64,000 bases of DNA from a virus, in the IMG/VR virus record IMGVR_UViG_3300044530_000622, positions 1 to 64,000 of that record; one strand, given 5' to 3'. The notes under the pieces were generated by a model. It had not been told where the DNA came from. It worked only from the letters and a program-made list of their open reading frames with translations, and ran no database searches. Shown here piece by piece: positions 6,648 through 14,853 of this stretch (positions are counted from its first letter, which is position 1; every line of letters starts with the position of its first letter). The translations under genes were made by a program, and so were the position numbers.

Positions 6648-7439
6648 ATGTCAATAGAAATTAAAAAACCAGGTCGTATTTTAGATTACAACAAAAAATT
6701 ACCCATCATCGAACTTTATACTTGCATCCAGTCTGAAGGTTCAAGGCAGGGAAGACCTACCGTTGCTATCAGAACAACCGGATGTACTCACAGATGTTGG
6801 TTTGGCGAAGGCGGATGGTGTGATAGTTGGTATAGCAGTATACACCCTGAGAAAGGGCATATTACATTTAACGACATCATTAAAATTTATGATGAGAATC
6901 CAACCATTACTGAAATGATGTTGACTGGAGGTTCACCTACCATGCAGCCAGATCTATGTAATGAATTAACGCATTTTGCTAATCAAAGAGGAATATTTAT
7001 AACTATTGAAACAGAAGGTTCTCATTTTGTCGAGACGGATTATCCAATTGGTCTTATTTCCCTATCACCTAAGTTTAGTAATAGTGTGCCTAAGCTTGAT
7101 GTTACTACTCCAATGGGTAAACTGGTCGACCAGAAGATGATCGATCAGCATAATAAGCTACGTTTAAATGATGATGCAATTGAGAAGACCCTTGCATACC
7201 ATTCGGACTACCATTACAAACCAGTGTATGACGGTACTGAAGAAACAATGAATGAGATTGAAGAATTTAGAGTAAAGCACAACATCCCTAAGAATAAAAC
7301 CTGGTTGATGCCTGCTGGTGATAACAGAGAGGAATTGATCAAGCAGTATCCAATCTCATTAGAAAAAGCATTCGACATGGGCTACAATTGGACAGGAAGG
7401 GATCACATAATAAGCTGGGACACTAAGCGAGCAGTATAA
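6648..7439 (+). CDS. queE: QueE, 7-carboxy-7-deazaguanine synthase (radical SAM)
   Basis: Radical-SAM enzyme that rearranges 6-carboxytetrahydropterin to 7-carboxy-7-deazaguanine. Residues 21-42 resemble the family N-terminus (IELYTCIQSEGSRQGRP). The 4Fe-4S cysteines are C46, C50 and C58 (TGCTHRCWFGEGGWCDSW), spaced CX3CX7C rather than the textbook CX3CX2C, as in other expanded QueE loops. The SAM-binding motif LTGGSPTMQ follows at 92-100. 263 aa. Ends overlap the next ATG. Confidence 0.88.
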   Translation: MSIEIKKPGRILDYNKKLPIIELYTCIQSEGSRQGRPTVAIRTTGCTHRCWFGEGGWCDSWYSSIHPEKGHITFNDIIKIYDENPTITEMMLTGGSPTMQPDLCNELTHFANQRGIFITIETEGSHFVETDYPIGLISLSPKFSNSVPKLDVTTPMGKLVDQKMIDQHNKLRLNDDAIEKTLAYHSDYHYKPVYDGTEETMNEIEEFRVKHNIPKNKTWLMPAGDNREELIKQYPISLEKAFDMGYNWTGRDHIISWDTKRAV

Positions 7440-7633
7440 TGAAAACAGTTTTAATTATAGTAGCATTAATTCATGCAGACCTTTCACAGGACATGTATAG
7501 CTACAAAGCAGTTAAAGTTCGACCTAGGCAGGATAGTACTGCTATGAAAAAGATAGATCGCATATGTGATACATTCACAGTGATTTCAGTAATGCCTTAT
7601 CAAATAGGTCATAAAATTGAAGTAGATCGATAA
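7439..7633 (+). CDS. Hypothetical protein, 64 aa
   Basis: Starts on the last base of queE. The N-terminal 10-12 residues are hydrophobic (KTVLIIVALI) but too short for a clear signal peptide. The rest is a mixed basic sequence. Joined to both neighbours by 1-base overlaps. Unknown. Confidence 0.5.
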   Translation: MKTVLIIVALIHADLSQDMYSYKAVKVRPRQDSTAMKKIDRICDTFTVISVMPYQIGHKIEVDR

Positions 7634-8034
7634 TGGACTTACTATCAACACACCCCGTTAAGAAATCTGATTTAGGCTTTCACGGCAATCTATTCGGAGG
7701 CAAATTGCTTTCATGGGTAGATGCTGCCGTGGCAGCTTATGCAATGGAGAAATGCCGGTCACAGAATATGATTACTATTGCTCTTGACGAGTGTGTTTTT
7801 AGAAAACCTGCCAAGGAAAAACAGCTGATAAAAATCTATGCAGAAATGTTTAAGGTTGGAAATACCTCAGCAACGTTCCGGATTCAAGCAAGAGCCTACA
7901 ATGTTTTTAGAGGCGATGAAGCTATTCTACTTGCAACCAACATGACCTTCGTTAGAGTAGACGATGAAGGAATTCCTATCCCAATTTCAGAACAAGTTAA
8001 GAGAGCATTTAAAATACCCGAATCTAAATTATGA
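7633..8034 (+). CDS. Hotdog-fold acyl-CoA thioesterase (YciA-like)
   Basis: 133 aa, a complete hotdog domain: HPVKKSDLGFHGNLFGGKLLSWVD contains the active-site Asn-Leu-Phe-Gly-Gly and Asp (seen as GNLFGGKLLSWVD), and the central strand reads ITIALDECVFRKPA. The family hydrolyses acyl-CoA thioesters. A thioesterase is unusual in a phage; it could release CoA or fatty acids during takeover or act on an unknown thioester. Part of the queE downstream run. Confidence 0.75.
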   Translation: MDLLSTHPVKKSDLGFHGNLFGGKLLSWVDAAVAAYAMEKCRSQNMITIALDECVFRKPAKEKQLIKIYAEMFKVGNTSATFRIQARAYNVFRGDEAILLATNMTFVRVDDEGIPIPISEQVKRAFKIPESKL

Positions 8035-8213
8035 CCGAGCCTGAAAAGTTAGCTTTAATATCTAAGTTGGATTATGAGATGACTAAAGCCATATTAAATG
8101 GACACAAATCTGTTGAGGGAGATAAATTCCAGGAACACAGAGACACTATTTTAAAATTACGAATTGAATTATTTCCAGACTCGATTTGGGCATTAGGAAC
8201 AAAACAAGATTAA
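8031..8213 (+). CDS. Small hypothetical protein, 60 aa
   Basis: Overlaps the thioesterase gene by 4 bases and ends 3 bases before thyA. Helical, charged (EPEKLALISKLDYEMTKAIL). No domain seen. Confidence 0.5.
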   Translation: MTEPEKLALISKLDYEMTKAILNGHKSVEGDKFQEHRDTILKLRIELFPDSIWALGTKQD

Positions 8214-8216
8214 GTT

Positions 8217-9380
8217 ATGAATCGATTAGACGAACAATACCAATCCCTCCTTCAGGACATTATTGACTTTGGAGCCGACAAGCAAGACAGAACAGGAACT
8301 GGAACTAAAAGTATTTTTGGTTACATGATTCATCATAACATGAGGAATGGTTTTCCACTACTAACTACTAAAAAGGTTGCATTTAAAACAATGGCTACTG
8401 AATTGATGTGGTTCTTAAAAGGAGATACAAATATTAAATATTTAGTTGATAACGGATGTAATATTTGGAATGGTGATGCTTACCAAGCCTATATTAAAAG
8501 ATATAATAAAGGTGAATATGTTGGTAAAACCAAATTATTAGAGAATTCTAAGAAAAACAGAACATTAACTGAACCATTTACAATAGAAGAATTCATTGAC
8601 AAAATCAAAACCGATGATGAGTTTGCTAATACGTGGGGTGAATTAGGTCCAATCTATGGTAAACAATGGAGAAATTGGGAAGGTGTAACAAAAACACAAT
8701 TAACATCTACAAGCTATGAATTGGGTTGGGGTAATTTTGACCAAATCGCAAACCTAATCTCTGAACTCAAAACAAACCCAGACTCAAGACGATTAATGGT
8801 TAATGCTTGGAATGTAGGTGAATTAGACCAAATGGTACTTCCACCTTGTCATTATGGATTTCAAGTTTATACAAGAGAACTAACATGGGAAGAACAAGTT
8901 CAATGGGTTATGAAGAATACTAATGTTGAATGGGAAAATCTTTACATAGTAGAAGAGATAGCTAAACCATCTACTCCTAAGCGAGCAATCTCATTATCTT
9001 GGAACCAAAGATCGGTTGATGTGTTTTTAGGTTTGCCGTTTAATATTGCTTCATACGGTTTGTTATTAGAAATTATTGCTAAGGTAGTTAACATGGTACC
9101 TGAGCATCTGGTTGGCCATTTAGGTGATACGCATCTATATAACAACCATATTGAACAAGCAAAGGAGCAGATTAGCAGAGAGCCATTTGAGTTACCTACA
9201 CTAAATATAAACACCGAATTCTGGCAAACAGAATCAGGAGAATGCGGAGTAGGTCCAATTAGCACTTCAGGCTTCATTTCAGGCTTAGCAGATGATAATT
9301 TCTGTAAATGCCTATTAGAAGATATCCAGTTAACTAATTACCAATCACACCCAATAATCAAAGCACCGTTAAGTAATTAA
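8217..9380 (+). CDS. thyA: Thymidylate synthase (ThyA), enlarged
   Basis: Methylates dUMP to dTMP with methylene-tetrahydrofolate. All key blocks are present: DRTGTGTKSIFG, LTTKKVAFKTMATELMWFL, WGELGPIYGKQWRNW, the catalytic LPPCHYGFQ (Cys211), SLSWNQRSVDVFLGLPFN and HLGDTHLYNNH. At 387 aa it is about 120 longer than E. coli ThyA. The extra sequence is in an insertion around residues 90-125 and another after the catalytic Cys (about 225-250), a pattern I associate with marine phage ThyA. It supplies dTMP for phage DNA. Confidence 0.93.
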   Translation: MNRLDEQYQSLLQDIIDFGADKQDRTGTGTKSIFGYMIHHNMRNGFPLLTTKKVAFKTMATELMWFLKGDTNIKYLVDNGCNIWNGDAYQAYIKRYNKGEYVGKTKLLENSKKNRTLTEPFTIEEFIDKIKTDDEFANTWGELGPIYGKQWRNWEGVTKTQLTSTSYELGWGNFDQIANLISELKTNPDSRRLMVNAWNVGELDQMVLPPCHYGFQVYTRELTWEEQVQWVMKNTNVEWENLYIVEEIAKPSTPKRAISLSWNQRSVDVFLGLPFNIASYGLLLEIIAKVVNMVPEHLVGHLGDTHLYNNHIEQAKEQISREPFELPTLNINTEFWQTESGECGVGPISTSGFISGLADDNFCKCLLEDIQLTNYQSHPIIKAPLSN

Positions 9381-9395
9381 TCCATATTTATTAAT

Positions 9396-9971
9396 ATGAG
9401 ATTCATTATAGTTTTATTTTTACTTCCGTTATCATTATTAGCACAGTTAAGAGATTCAATCTATATTAAAACAGACATTTATGAAGCAGTTTATTCCGAG
9501 GTTCTTCAACAACCTAAACGAGTATGGTACACAGTTCAATGCACTGCCGGCACCGCTGCTAGAACAGGCATGGATTTTTATACCGTTCCTGGCATCGTAA
9601 CCTCAGATGCTAACGACTATGTTGCTAATGTTTGGGACAAAGGTCATTGTGCTCCTGCTGCTGATTTTAATTGCACAAGAGAAATGCTCCTTAAGACTTT
9701 CTCCTATGTGAACTGCGTACTACAGCATGAAAGACTAAACAGAGGAGTCTGGAGAATGTTAGAGGTTAGAGAAAGGGAATTAGCTAAACAAGGTAAAGTG
9801 TTTGTTGAGATCAGAATGGTTTACTCTCCAAGATCTCAGAAGCTACCAACCGGTGCAACTATTCCGGATGGATTTTTTAAGACAATTAAAGTTGCAAATA
9901 CGACAGAAGTTTATTATTTTTCCAATACAGTTCCAACATTAAGTAGTTATACGCAGTACAAAATTAAATAA
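9396..9971 (+). CDS. Secreted DNA/RNA non-specific endonuclease (NUC1-like)
   Basis: 191 aa with a signal peptide (RFIIVLFLLPLSLLAQ, cleavage near Ala16). The beta-beta-alpha-metal core is at residues 81-90 (DKGHCAPAAD, matching DRGH-x-PAAD with catalytic His84), followed by LNRGVWRMLE. These enzymes degrade DNA and RNA in the periplasm or outside the cell. In a phage it could scavenge nucleotides or clear competing DNA; the phage's own modified DNA might be tolerated. It lies between thyA and a phosphoribosyltransferase, fitting nucleotide recycling. Confidence 0.8.
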   Translation: MRFIIVLFLLPLSLLAQLRDSIYIKTDIYEAVYSEVLQQPKRVWYTVQCTAGTAARTGMDFYTVPGIVTSDANDYVANVWDKGHCAPAADFNCTREMLLKTFSYVNCVLQHERLNRGVWRMLEVRERELAKQGKVFVEIRMVYSPRSQKLPTGATIPDGFFKTIKVANTTEVYYFSNTVPTLSSYTQYKIK

Positions 9972-9976
9972 GTTAT

Positions 9977-10486
9977 ATGGTTCTATTCACAGAAGAGGAA
10001 ATTCAAACAAGAGTAAAAAGTCTTGCCCTTGAGGTAAGCTACAAAAACAATCCTGAGAATTCATCAAGGGTTATGATCGGAGTTCTAAACGGAGCATTTA
10101 TGTTCTTCGCAGACCTGGTTCGTAACATGGAGGTTGATTGTGAAATCGACTTTATGCAAGCAAAATCATACTTAGGGCAAGTTCAAGACCGGGTAGATAT
10201 TCTGAAGGATGTCTCAATTGATTTAAAAGATAAGGACGTCTTTATAGTTGACGACATCTACGATTCGGGTAACACTATGAAACGCTTGATAGCCCATCTT
10301 CAAACTAAGGGAGCTAAGTCAATTACTCCGGTTACTTTATTTAAAAGAAGCTATTCCTATATGGAGGATCTTATCTACGGATTTGAATTAAATAATGAAG
10401 CATGGTTGGTAGGTTACGGCCTTGATGCAACTAACGGAACTAAGCGAAACCAGCCTTTTATCACCGGAGAAATAATTGAAGAATAA
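9977..10486 (+). CDS. hpt: Hypoxanthine-type phosphoribosyltransferase
   Basis: Purine salvage enzyme, 169 aa, joining a purine base to PRPP. The PRPP loop VFIVDDIYDSGNT is at residues 88-100, and VMIGVLNGAFMFFADL near the N-terminus is typical of HPRT. Base preference (hypoxanthine or guanine) cannot be read from the sequence; a 7-deazaguanine-related role is conceivable but unsupported. Two bases separate it from the next gene. Confidence 0.85.
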   Translation: MVLFTEEEIQTRVKSLALEVSYKNNPENSSRVMIGVLNGAFMFFADLVRNMEVDCEIDFMQAKSYLGQVQDRVDILKDVSIDLKDKDVFIVDDIYDSGNTMKRLIAHLQTKGAKSITPVTLFKRSYSYMEDLIYGFELNNEAWLVGYGLDATNGTKRNQPFITGEIIEE

Positions 10487-10487
10487 T

Positions 10488-10997
10488 ATGTTACTAACAA
10501 GCAAAGAAATATTAGAGAGAGGGATTGTAATTCCTTCGCAGTACTCAAAACCAACCCAGGTTGGAATTGACCTTTCAGTATGTAAAGTTGAACGCATTTT
10601 AGCAGGTTCAGTAGTTTACAAGGACTTAACTATTATAGATCCTTTAAACTTCATGGAAGTTGATACCGTTAAGATTGACGGCAAGGAATGCTGGAGATTA
10701 GACAAAGGAAGTTACGCAATCACCTTCAACGAAGGATGTAAGATTCCTGACAATGCAACTGGGTTTGTTCTTCATAGATCTTCTCTGTACAGGACAGGAA
10801 CTTCGATTGTTTCTCCCGTTTGGGATTCAGGATATGAAACAGAGAAAATGGGTACGGTGATGATTGTTAGCGTATTCTTAATCTTAGAAAAGAATGCTAG
10901 AGCAGCTCAAATGTTCTTCCATGAGAATGCTCCTGTAGACGAACTCTACGACGGTCAGTGGCAAGGCGGTACTAATGCTTGGGAACAGAAAAAATAA
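10488..10997 (+). CDS. dCTP deaminase / dUTPase family protein
   Basis: 169 aa from ATG 10488; a TTG 12 bases upstream is a poorer start. Trimeric dUTPase/dCTP-deaminase fold signatures: THRSSLYRTG-like (GFVLHRSSLYRTG), then SPVWDSGYETEKMGTV, equivalent to the V-D-P/S-G-Y/F segment. It would supply dUMP for ThyA and keep dUTP low. Which of the two activities it has is not clear: the deaminase catalytic Glu region is not plainly matched. Confidence 0.75.
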   Translation: MLLTSKEILERGIVIPSQYSKPTQVGIDLSVCKVERILAGSVVYKDLTIIDPLNFMEVDTVKIDGKECWRLDKGSYAITFNEGCKIPDNATGFVLHRSSLYRTGTSIVSPVWDSGYETEKMGTVMIVSVFLILEKNARAAQMFFHENAPVDELYDGQWQGGTNAWEQKK

Positions 10998-10999
10998 CC

Positions 11000-11008
11000 T
11001 ATTTATAA
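11000..11008 (+). promoter_or_regulatory. TATTTATAA late-type motif before 11012
   Basis: CTATTTATAA spans about -13 to -4 relative to ATG 11012, the position a gp55-dependent element would take if transcription starts at the ATG. Confidence 0.45.
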
Positions 11009-11011
11009 GAT

Positions 11012-11860
11012 ATGAAACGTTCAGTAATAAAAGAACTTATTAAAAGATCAATGCGTGAAGTAGCTCCAAAGACAAATTCTGGTGTAATGACTCCCGAAGA
11101 GGAGAAAGATGCTGCTGCAATGGCTGCTATCAATAAATACGAAAAAGAAGAAAAAGAAATGGATCTCCGTAGCGGACCTTCTGTAGTTCCTGGAGCAGTT
11201 CCAATGAAGGAGGGTAGTAATATTCCTACCGATATTAAATGGGAAGTTGCAGACGTATTAGACTACTATGACAATTATAGTGCTGACTTAACTGTACATG
11301 GTTATTCACCTACAACAGGTAAGACTTACGGCGGCAGCGTTGTCGGCACAGAAGCTGGTGGCGGTGACTGGGATTTCCAAGAAAGCGATATAGATTATAT
11401 TGAAGAAATGCCAGAGGATAGCCCTATAAATGAAGCATCTAGCAAATCAGCTGAGATCTTAAACAGACCAGCTCACGCTATAAGCTTTGAACAGATGGGT
11501 ATGATTATGATGCTTGCTGATGAACTAGGCGAAAATAGACAAGCTGACGAGTTTCTATCCGGAGTAGTTTCAAAGAAAGCAGCTCAGGCGTATATTGAAA
11601 AACTTATAACTAGGGTAGATGGTGAAGACGGTGTACTTGCTGAAGCAGAAAAAATTGTTGCTGCATGGGCTGAAAAGCAAACTATTAAGGAAGAAATGAT
11701 CGGTGGGTATATTGATGTACTAGGTTCTGACTTCGAAGACGGTGTTAAGATGGTAGAGAAAGCTTGGAATGTATGGAAAGCAGGGTCAATGACAGAGCCA
11801 GGAATGGTTGACGGTGCTAGACAAGATATTATGACTCACATAGGGAATGCTCTAATCTAA
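11012..11860 (+). CDS. Hypothetical virion-type protein, 282 aa
   Basis: Begins with a basic helix (KRSVIKELIKRSMREV) like the starts of the 55789 and 62038 products (helix rich in K/R/E followed by low-complexity sequence). An acidic Gly/Pro linker follows, with a C-terminal helical domain from about residue 140. Preceded by the late-type motif and followed by a strong terminator, so it is a single-gene unit. Possibly a structural or scaffold-associated protein; no fold recognised. Confidence 0.6.
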   Translation: MKRSVIKELIKRSMREVAPKTNSGVMTPEEEKDAAAMAAINKYEKEEKEMDLRSGPSVVPGAVPMKEGSNIPTDIKWEVADVLDYYDNYSADLTVHGYSPTTGKTYGGSVVGTEAGGGDWDFQESDIDYIEEMPEDSPINEASSKSAEILNRPAHAISFEQMGMIMMLADELGENRQADEFLSGVVSKKAAQAYIEKLITRVDGEDGVLAEAEKIVAAWAEKQTIKEEMIGGYIDVLGSDFEDGVKMVEKAWNVWKAGSMTEPGMVDGARQDIMTHIGNALI

Positions 11861-11885
11861 GCAAACCAAAAAATAAACTTTTAAG

Positions 11886-11911
11886 AGCCCTTGCAACCCA
11901 AGGGCTTTTTT
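11886..11911 (+). terminator. Intrinsic terminator
   Basis: Stem AGCCCTTG / CAAGGGCT with loop CAACC, followed by six T. The TTG of the next promoter lies in its left arm. Confidence 0.85.
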
Positions 11912-11921
11912 CATATATTTA
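11891..11921 (+). promoter_or_regulatory. Promoter for DNA polymerase, nested in terminator
   Basis: TTG 11891 (terminator stem), 20 bases, TATATTTA 11914-11921, then AGTA and ATG 11926. Start probably leaderless. Confidence 0.65.
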
Positions 11922-11925
11922 AGTA

Positions 11926-14262
11926 ATGGTTGTCGAAAAAAAGTATTACCTTGTCAATAGCAAAGAGCTAGTTGATCTCCTTATCCAGCATATTAACGAG
12001 AAAGAGATTCTTGCTTATGATACAGAAACAGACTCTTTAAATACTCGCAAAGGAAGGATTATTGGTTTTTCTGTTTCGGGTGAAGAAGGAATGGGCTTTT
12101 ATATGCCGACTATGTTTTGGAATAACGAAACTCAAACTCTTGACGAGTGTCAGATTGAAAGCATTGGCTGTCATCGAATAGCAAAGAAGATTATTTCGAT
12201 GCTGGTTGGAAAGAAACTTGTTATGCATAATGCTTCTTTTGACTGCCGTTATACAGATAACTTCTACAAAGTCAACTTGCTACCTTCACTTTGGGTTGAT
12301 ACTGCTTTACTAGTTCACACGGTAAAAGAAGAAGGAGCATTCGGGTATGGAGCAAGTCCTTTCGGACTAAAATCAATCGCCATTATGATTCAAGATAAGA
12401 TCGGTTTGAATGTTGAAGAAGCAGCTAACCAAGAACAGATCAACCTTAAGAACTCAATTAAGGAGAATGGCGGTTCAGTTACTAAAGATAACTTTGAGAT
12501 TTACAAAGCAGATATTAACCTGTTGAGTGAATATGCTGCTGCGGATACGGATCTTACTTTGCGTATTTGTAATCACTTTCTACCGGTTCTCGAGCATGAA
12601 GGACTAACTAAGTTCTTCTTTGAAGACGAAGTAATGCCCCTTTATAGAGAGGTTACTATACCAATGGAAATCGAAGGGATAGCCCTTGATATACCTTTGA
12701 TAGAACAAACTAGAGATGCTATCTTAACTGACCAGGAGAAGTATCGCCGGGCAGTAATTGAAGAACTACTTAAGCTACAAAAAGTTAAAGAATGGATTAT
12801 CGATTCAGCATTAACTGAATTCCCTCCAGGTCATAAAGGAACTTGGGCTTGTACGTTGGTTGATATGTATAAGCTCCCTATACCTAAAAACTCGAGAAAC
12901 TATTCTTTAAAGCAGGCTAACATCCTTATACTAGAGGATAGTCCGGTAAAAGATTATTTGCTTTCTGGAGATTTAGATTGCTTAACTGAAGAAGTTGTTA
13001 CTAAAGTTTCTATGAAGCTTTGGAAAGACTTTAACGACGGGGAGTGGTTAAATATTCAATCAAAGAAGCAGTTAGGTGATATCGCTTTTAACTACTTGAA
13101 AGAGAAGCCGTTATCTAAAACGACTAAAGGCCAAGCTCAATTCGATGATGATATGATTCAAGCTTTATCAGACAAATACGAATGGTGTAGGAACTTACGT
13201 ATCTATAATAAGCTCCTAAAGATTAAGTCAACCTACGTGGATCGATTTTACGATCAAGCAGAGGATGGACGTTTCTTCCCTTATTTTAAACAGAACGGAA
13301 CTGTGTCAGGCAGATACGGATCTGACCTTCAGCAGTTACCTAAGCCTAAAGAAGATGGAGAAGCAGATCCAATCATCGTTAAATACAATAACGAGATCAG
13401 AGCATTCTTTACAACAGACCCTGGTTACTTGTTGATTGATAATGACTTCGAGTCTTTAGAGCCTCACATTTTCGCTTCCATATCTAATGACGAAGCCATG
13501 CAAGAGATCTTTAGTCAAGGTCATGATTTCTATTCAACGGTTGCTATCCGAACCGAAAAGCTTGACGAACAAAGAGATAAGTACCCCGACGGAGTATCAG
13601 CTGATAAAAAGGCTCCTAACTTCCTTAAGAAGCTTGATGCACCTAAACGAAATCAAGCAAAGGGTTATTCGTTAGGAGTTGCTTACGGAATGTCTCCTTA
13701 CGCACTTGCAATGTCCTTAGGAGTACCTCAAGAAGAAGGAAAGAGGCTTCACGAAGGTTATATGAAAGGGTTCCCGGGAGTTGCTGAATGGATTGACAAT
13801 TCAAGAGCATTGTTTAAAAGAGATGGCTTTATTAAAAACCAAGTAGGTCGAATCCGACACCTTGATAGAGGTAAAGCGGTTTATGATTCTTTTGGAGAAA
13901 GGATTATGGATTGGAAGTTTAGAAATGATCTTACTAAAGAGATTGGAGGAGATAATGTAAAGAGACTCTACGGAGATTATAAGAATGCTTTGAATAACTG
14001 CTTAAACTTTCAAATTCAATCTTTAGCAGCATCAGTGGTTAATCGAGCAGCTTTAGCCATTAATAGGGAGTTTAAGAGAAGAGACTGGGACGGTATCGTT
14101 ATTGCCCAGATTCATGACCAATTGATCATTAAGATTAGAGAAGACTTAGTTCATGAAGCAGCTGAAGTAGTTAAGCATGTTATGGAAACCACTACCCAGC
14201 TACCAGGGGTAACCTTAAAGGCACCACCGGAAATAGCAAAGAATTTTAGGGATGGTCACTAA
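11926..14262 (+). CDS. polA: DNA polymerase I-type replicative polymerase (family A)
   Basis: 778 aa. Residues 1-230 are a DnaQ-like 3'-5' proofreading domain (YDTETDSL with D32/E34; HNASFDCRYTD; YAAADTDLT). The polymerase domain follows: NGTVSGRYGSDLQQLP, motif A DNDFESLEPHIFASIS, finger helix KRNQAKGYSLGVAYG and motif C QIHDQLII. No 5'-3' exonuclease domain. Motif C reads HDQ: catalytic Asp731 is kept but the next residue, normally Glu, is Gln732. It is the only DNA polymerase in the window. Confidence 0.93.
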   Translation: MVVEKKYYLVNSKELVDLLIQHINEKEILAYDTETDSLNTRKGRIIGFSVSGEEGMGFYMPTMFWNNETQTLDECQIESIGCHRIAKKIISMLVGKKLVMHNASFDCRYTDNFYKVNLLPSLWVDTALLVHTVKEEGAFGYGASPFGLKSIAIMIQDKIGLNVEEAANQEQINLKNSIKENGGSVTKDNFEIYKADINLLSEYAAADTDLTLRICNHFLPVLEHEGLTKFFFEDEVMPLYREVTIPMEIEGIALDIPLIEQTRDAILTDQEKYRRAVIEELLKLQKVKEWIIDSALTEFPPGHKGTWACTLVDMYKLPIPKNSRNYSLKQANILILEDSPVKDYLLSGDLDCLTEEVVTKVSMKLWKDFNDGEWLNIQSKKQLGDIAFNYLKEKPLSKTTKGQAQFDDDMIQALSDKYEWCRNLRIYNKLLKIKSTYVDRFYDQAEDGRFFPYFKQNGTVSGRYGSDLQQLPKPKEDGEADPIIVKYNNEIRAFFTTDPGYLLIDNDFESLEPHIFASISNDEAMQEIFSQGHDFYSTVAIRTEKLDEQRDKYPDGVSADKKAPNFLKKLDAPKRNQAKGYSLGVAYGMSPYALAMSLGVPQEEGKRLHEGYMKGFPGVAEWIDNSRALFKRDGFIKNQVGRIRHLDRGKAVYDSFGERIMDWKFRNDLTKEIGGDNVKRLYGDYKNALNNCLNFQIQSLAASVVNRAALAINREFKRRDWDGIVIAQIHDQLIIKIREDLVHEAAEVVKHVMETTTQLPGVTLKAPPEIAKNFRDGH

Positions 14263-14306
14263 GCAATATTTATATAAAATAATCGATTATTAGAATAAAC
14301 ATCTAA

Positions 14307-14594
14307 ATGGATAAAACAACACTTGAACGATTAGATGATGATGATTGGTACAGCTTAAAACGAAAACCACTCCCATTATCAGCAGAAACTTTACTTAAAT
14401 TAGGTAGGTGTTGCGGAAATAAATGCTTAAATTGTCCATACAAACCAAAACATACCATAGGAAATGAAAATATTCACTTTGACCACGAAAGCCAAATCCC
14501 AATTAGACAAACTGATGGTGGAGGAACAATGCACCGAAGATCATTTTTTAAGAGTATCGGTGAAAGGTGGAGGTTGTTCTGGTCTAACTTATGA
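14307..14594 (+). CDS. Cys-rich DUF5522-like protein, possibly frameshifted
   Basis: Residues 27-46 carry the motif LLKLGRCCGNKCLNCPYKPK, matching the small CCGxxCxxCPY proteins common in Bacteroidota. The frame then runs 131 bases out of phase over the Fe-S carrier gene, an exceptionally long overlap. In the carrier's phase a TAG lies at 14458-14460, just before the carrier's ATG, so a one-base shift after the Cys motif would give the expected short protein. The last 45 residues (after about 50) are therefore suspect. Confidence 0.5.
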   Translation: MDKTTLERLDDDDWYSLKRKPLPLSAETLLKLGRCCGNKCLNCPYKPKHTIGNENIHFDHESQIPIRQTDGGGTMHRRSFFKSIGERWRLFWSNL

Positions 14595-14796
14595 TTTAGA
14601 CTTTGATGATACGATAGTTCCTTTTGATGAAATATCAGAAGATCAAGGTTTAAAATTAGTTATTGATAAAAGATCTCTACTGTATTTATTAGGAACCGAA
14701 TTAGACTTTACTGAAGGCCTAAACGGCAAAGGATTCCTATTCACTAACCCAAACGCAAGCAGGACTTGCGGCTGCGGTGAAAGTTTTGGTATTTAA
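14464..14796 (+). CDS. A-type iron-sulfur carrier (IscA/ErpA/HesB family)
   Basis: 110 aa. The three conserved Cys are C38 (KGGGCSGLTYDLDF) and C102/C104 (TCGCGESF). A-type carriers deliver Fe-S clusters to apo-proteins; likely clients in this window are QueE (4Fe-4S radical SAM) and the RecB-type nuclease with four Cys at 17983. Only about 45 residues of the upstream Cys-rich protein precede it in non-overlapping sequence. Confidence 0.88.
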   Translation: MKIFTLTTKAKSQLDKLMVEEQCTEDHFLRVSVKGGGCSGLTYDLDFDDTIVPFDEISEDQGLKLVIDKRSLLYLLGTELDFTEGLNGKGFLFTNPNASRTCGCGESFGI

Positions 14797-14813
14797 TATT
14801 TATAATAAACAAG

Positions 14814-14843
14814 TTGCAATTTAAATAAAAGTTCGTATATTAA
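14814..14843 (+). promoter_or_regulatory. Promoter for the chaperonin unit
   Basis: TTG 14814, 19 bases, TATATTAA 14836-14843, ATG 14854. A TATTTATAA copy lies just upstream at 14797-14805, so early and late control may both act here. Confidence 0.55.
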
Positions 14844-14853
14844 AAGTAAAGTT

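Noticed and set aside
8942-9277. Minus-strand frame of 111 codons opposite thyA
   Set aside because: Antisense shadow of a strongly conserved enzyme gene, without promoter or start context.
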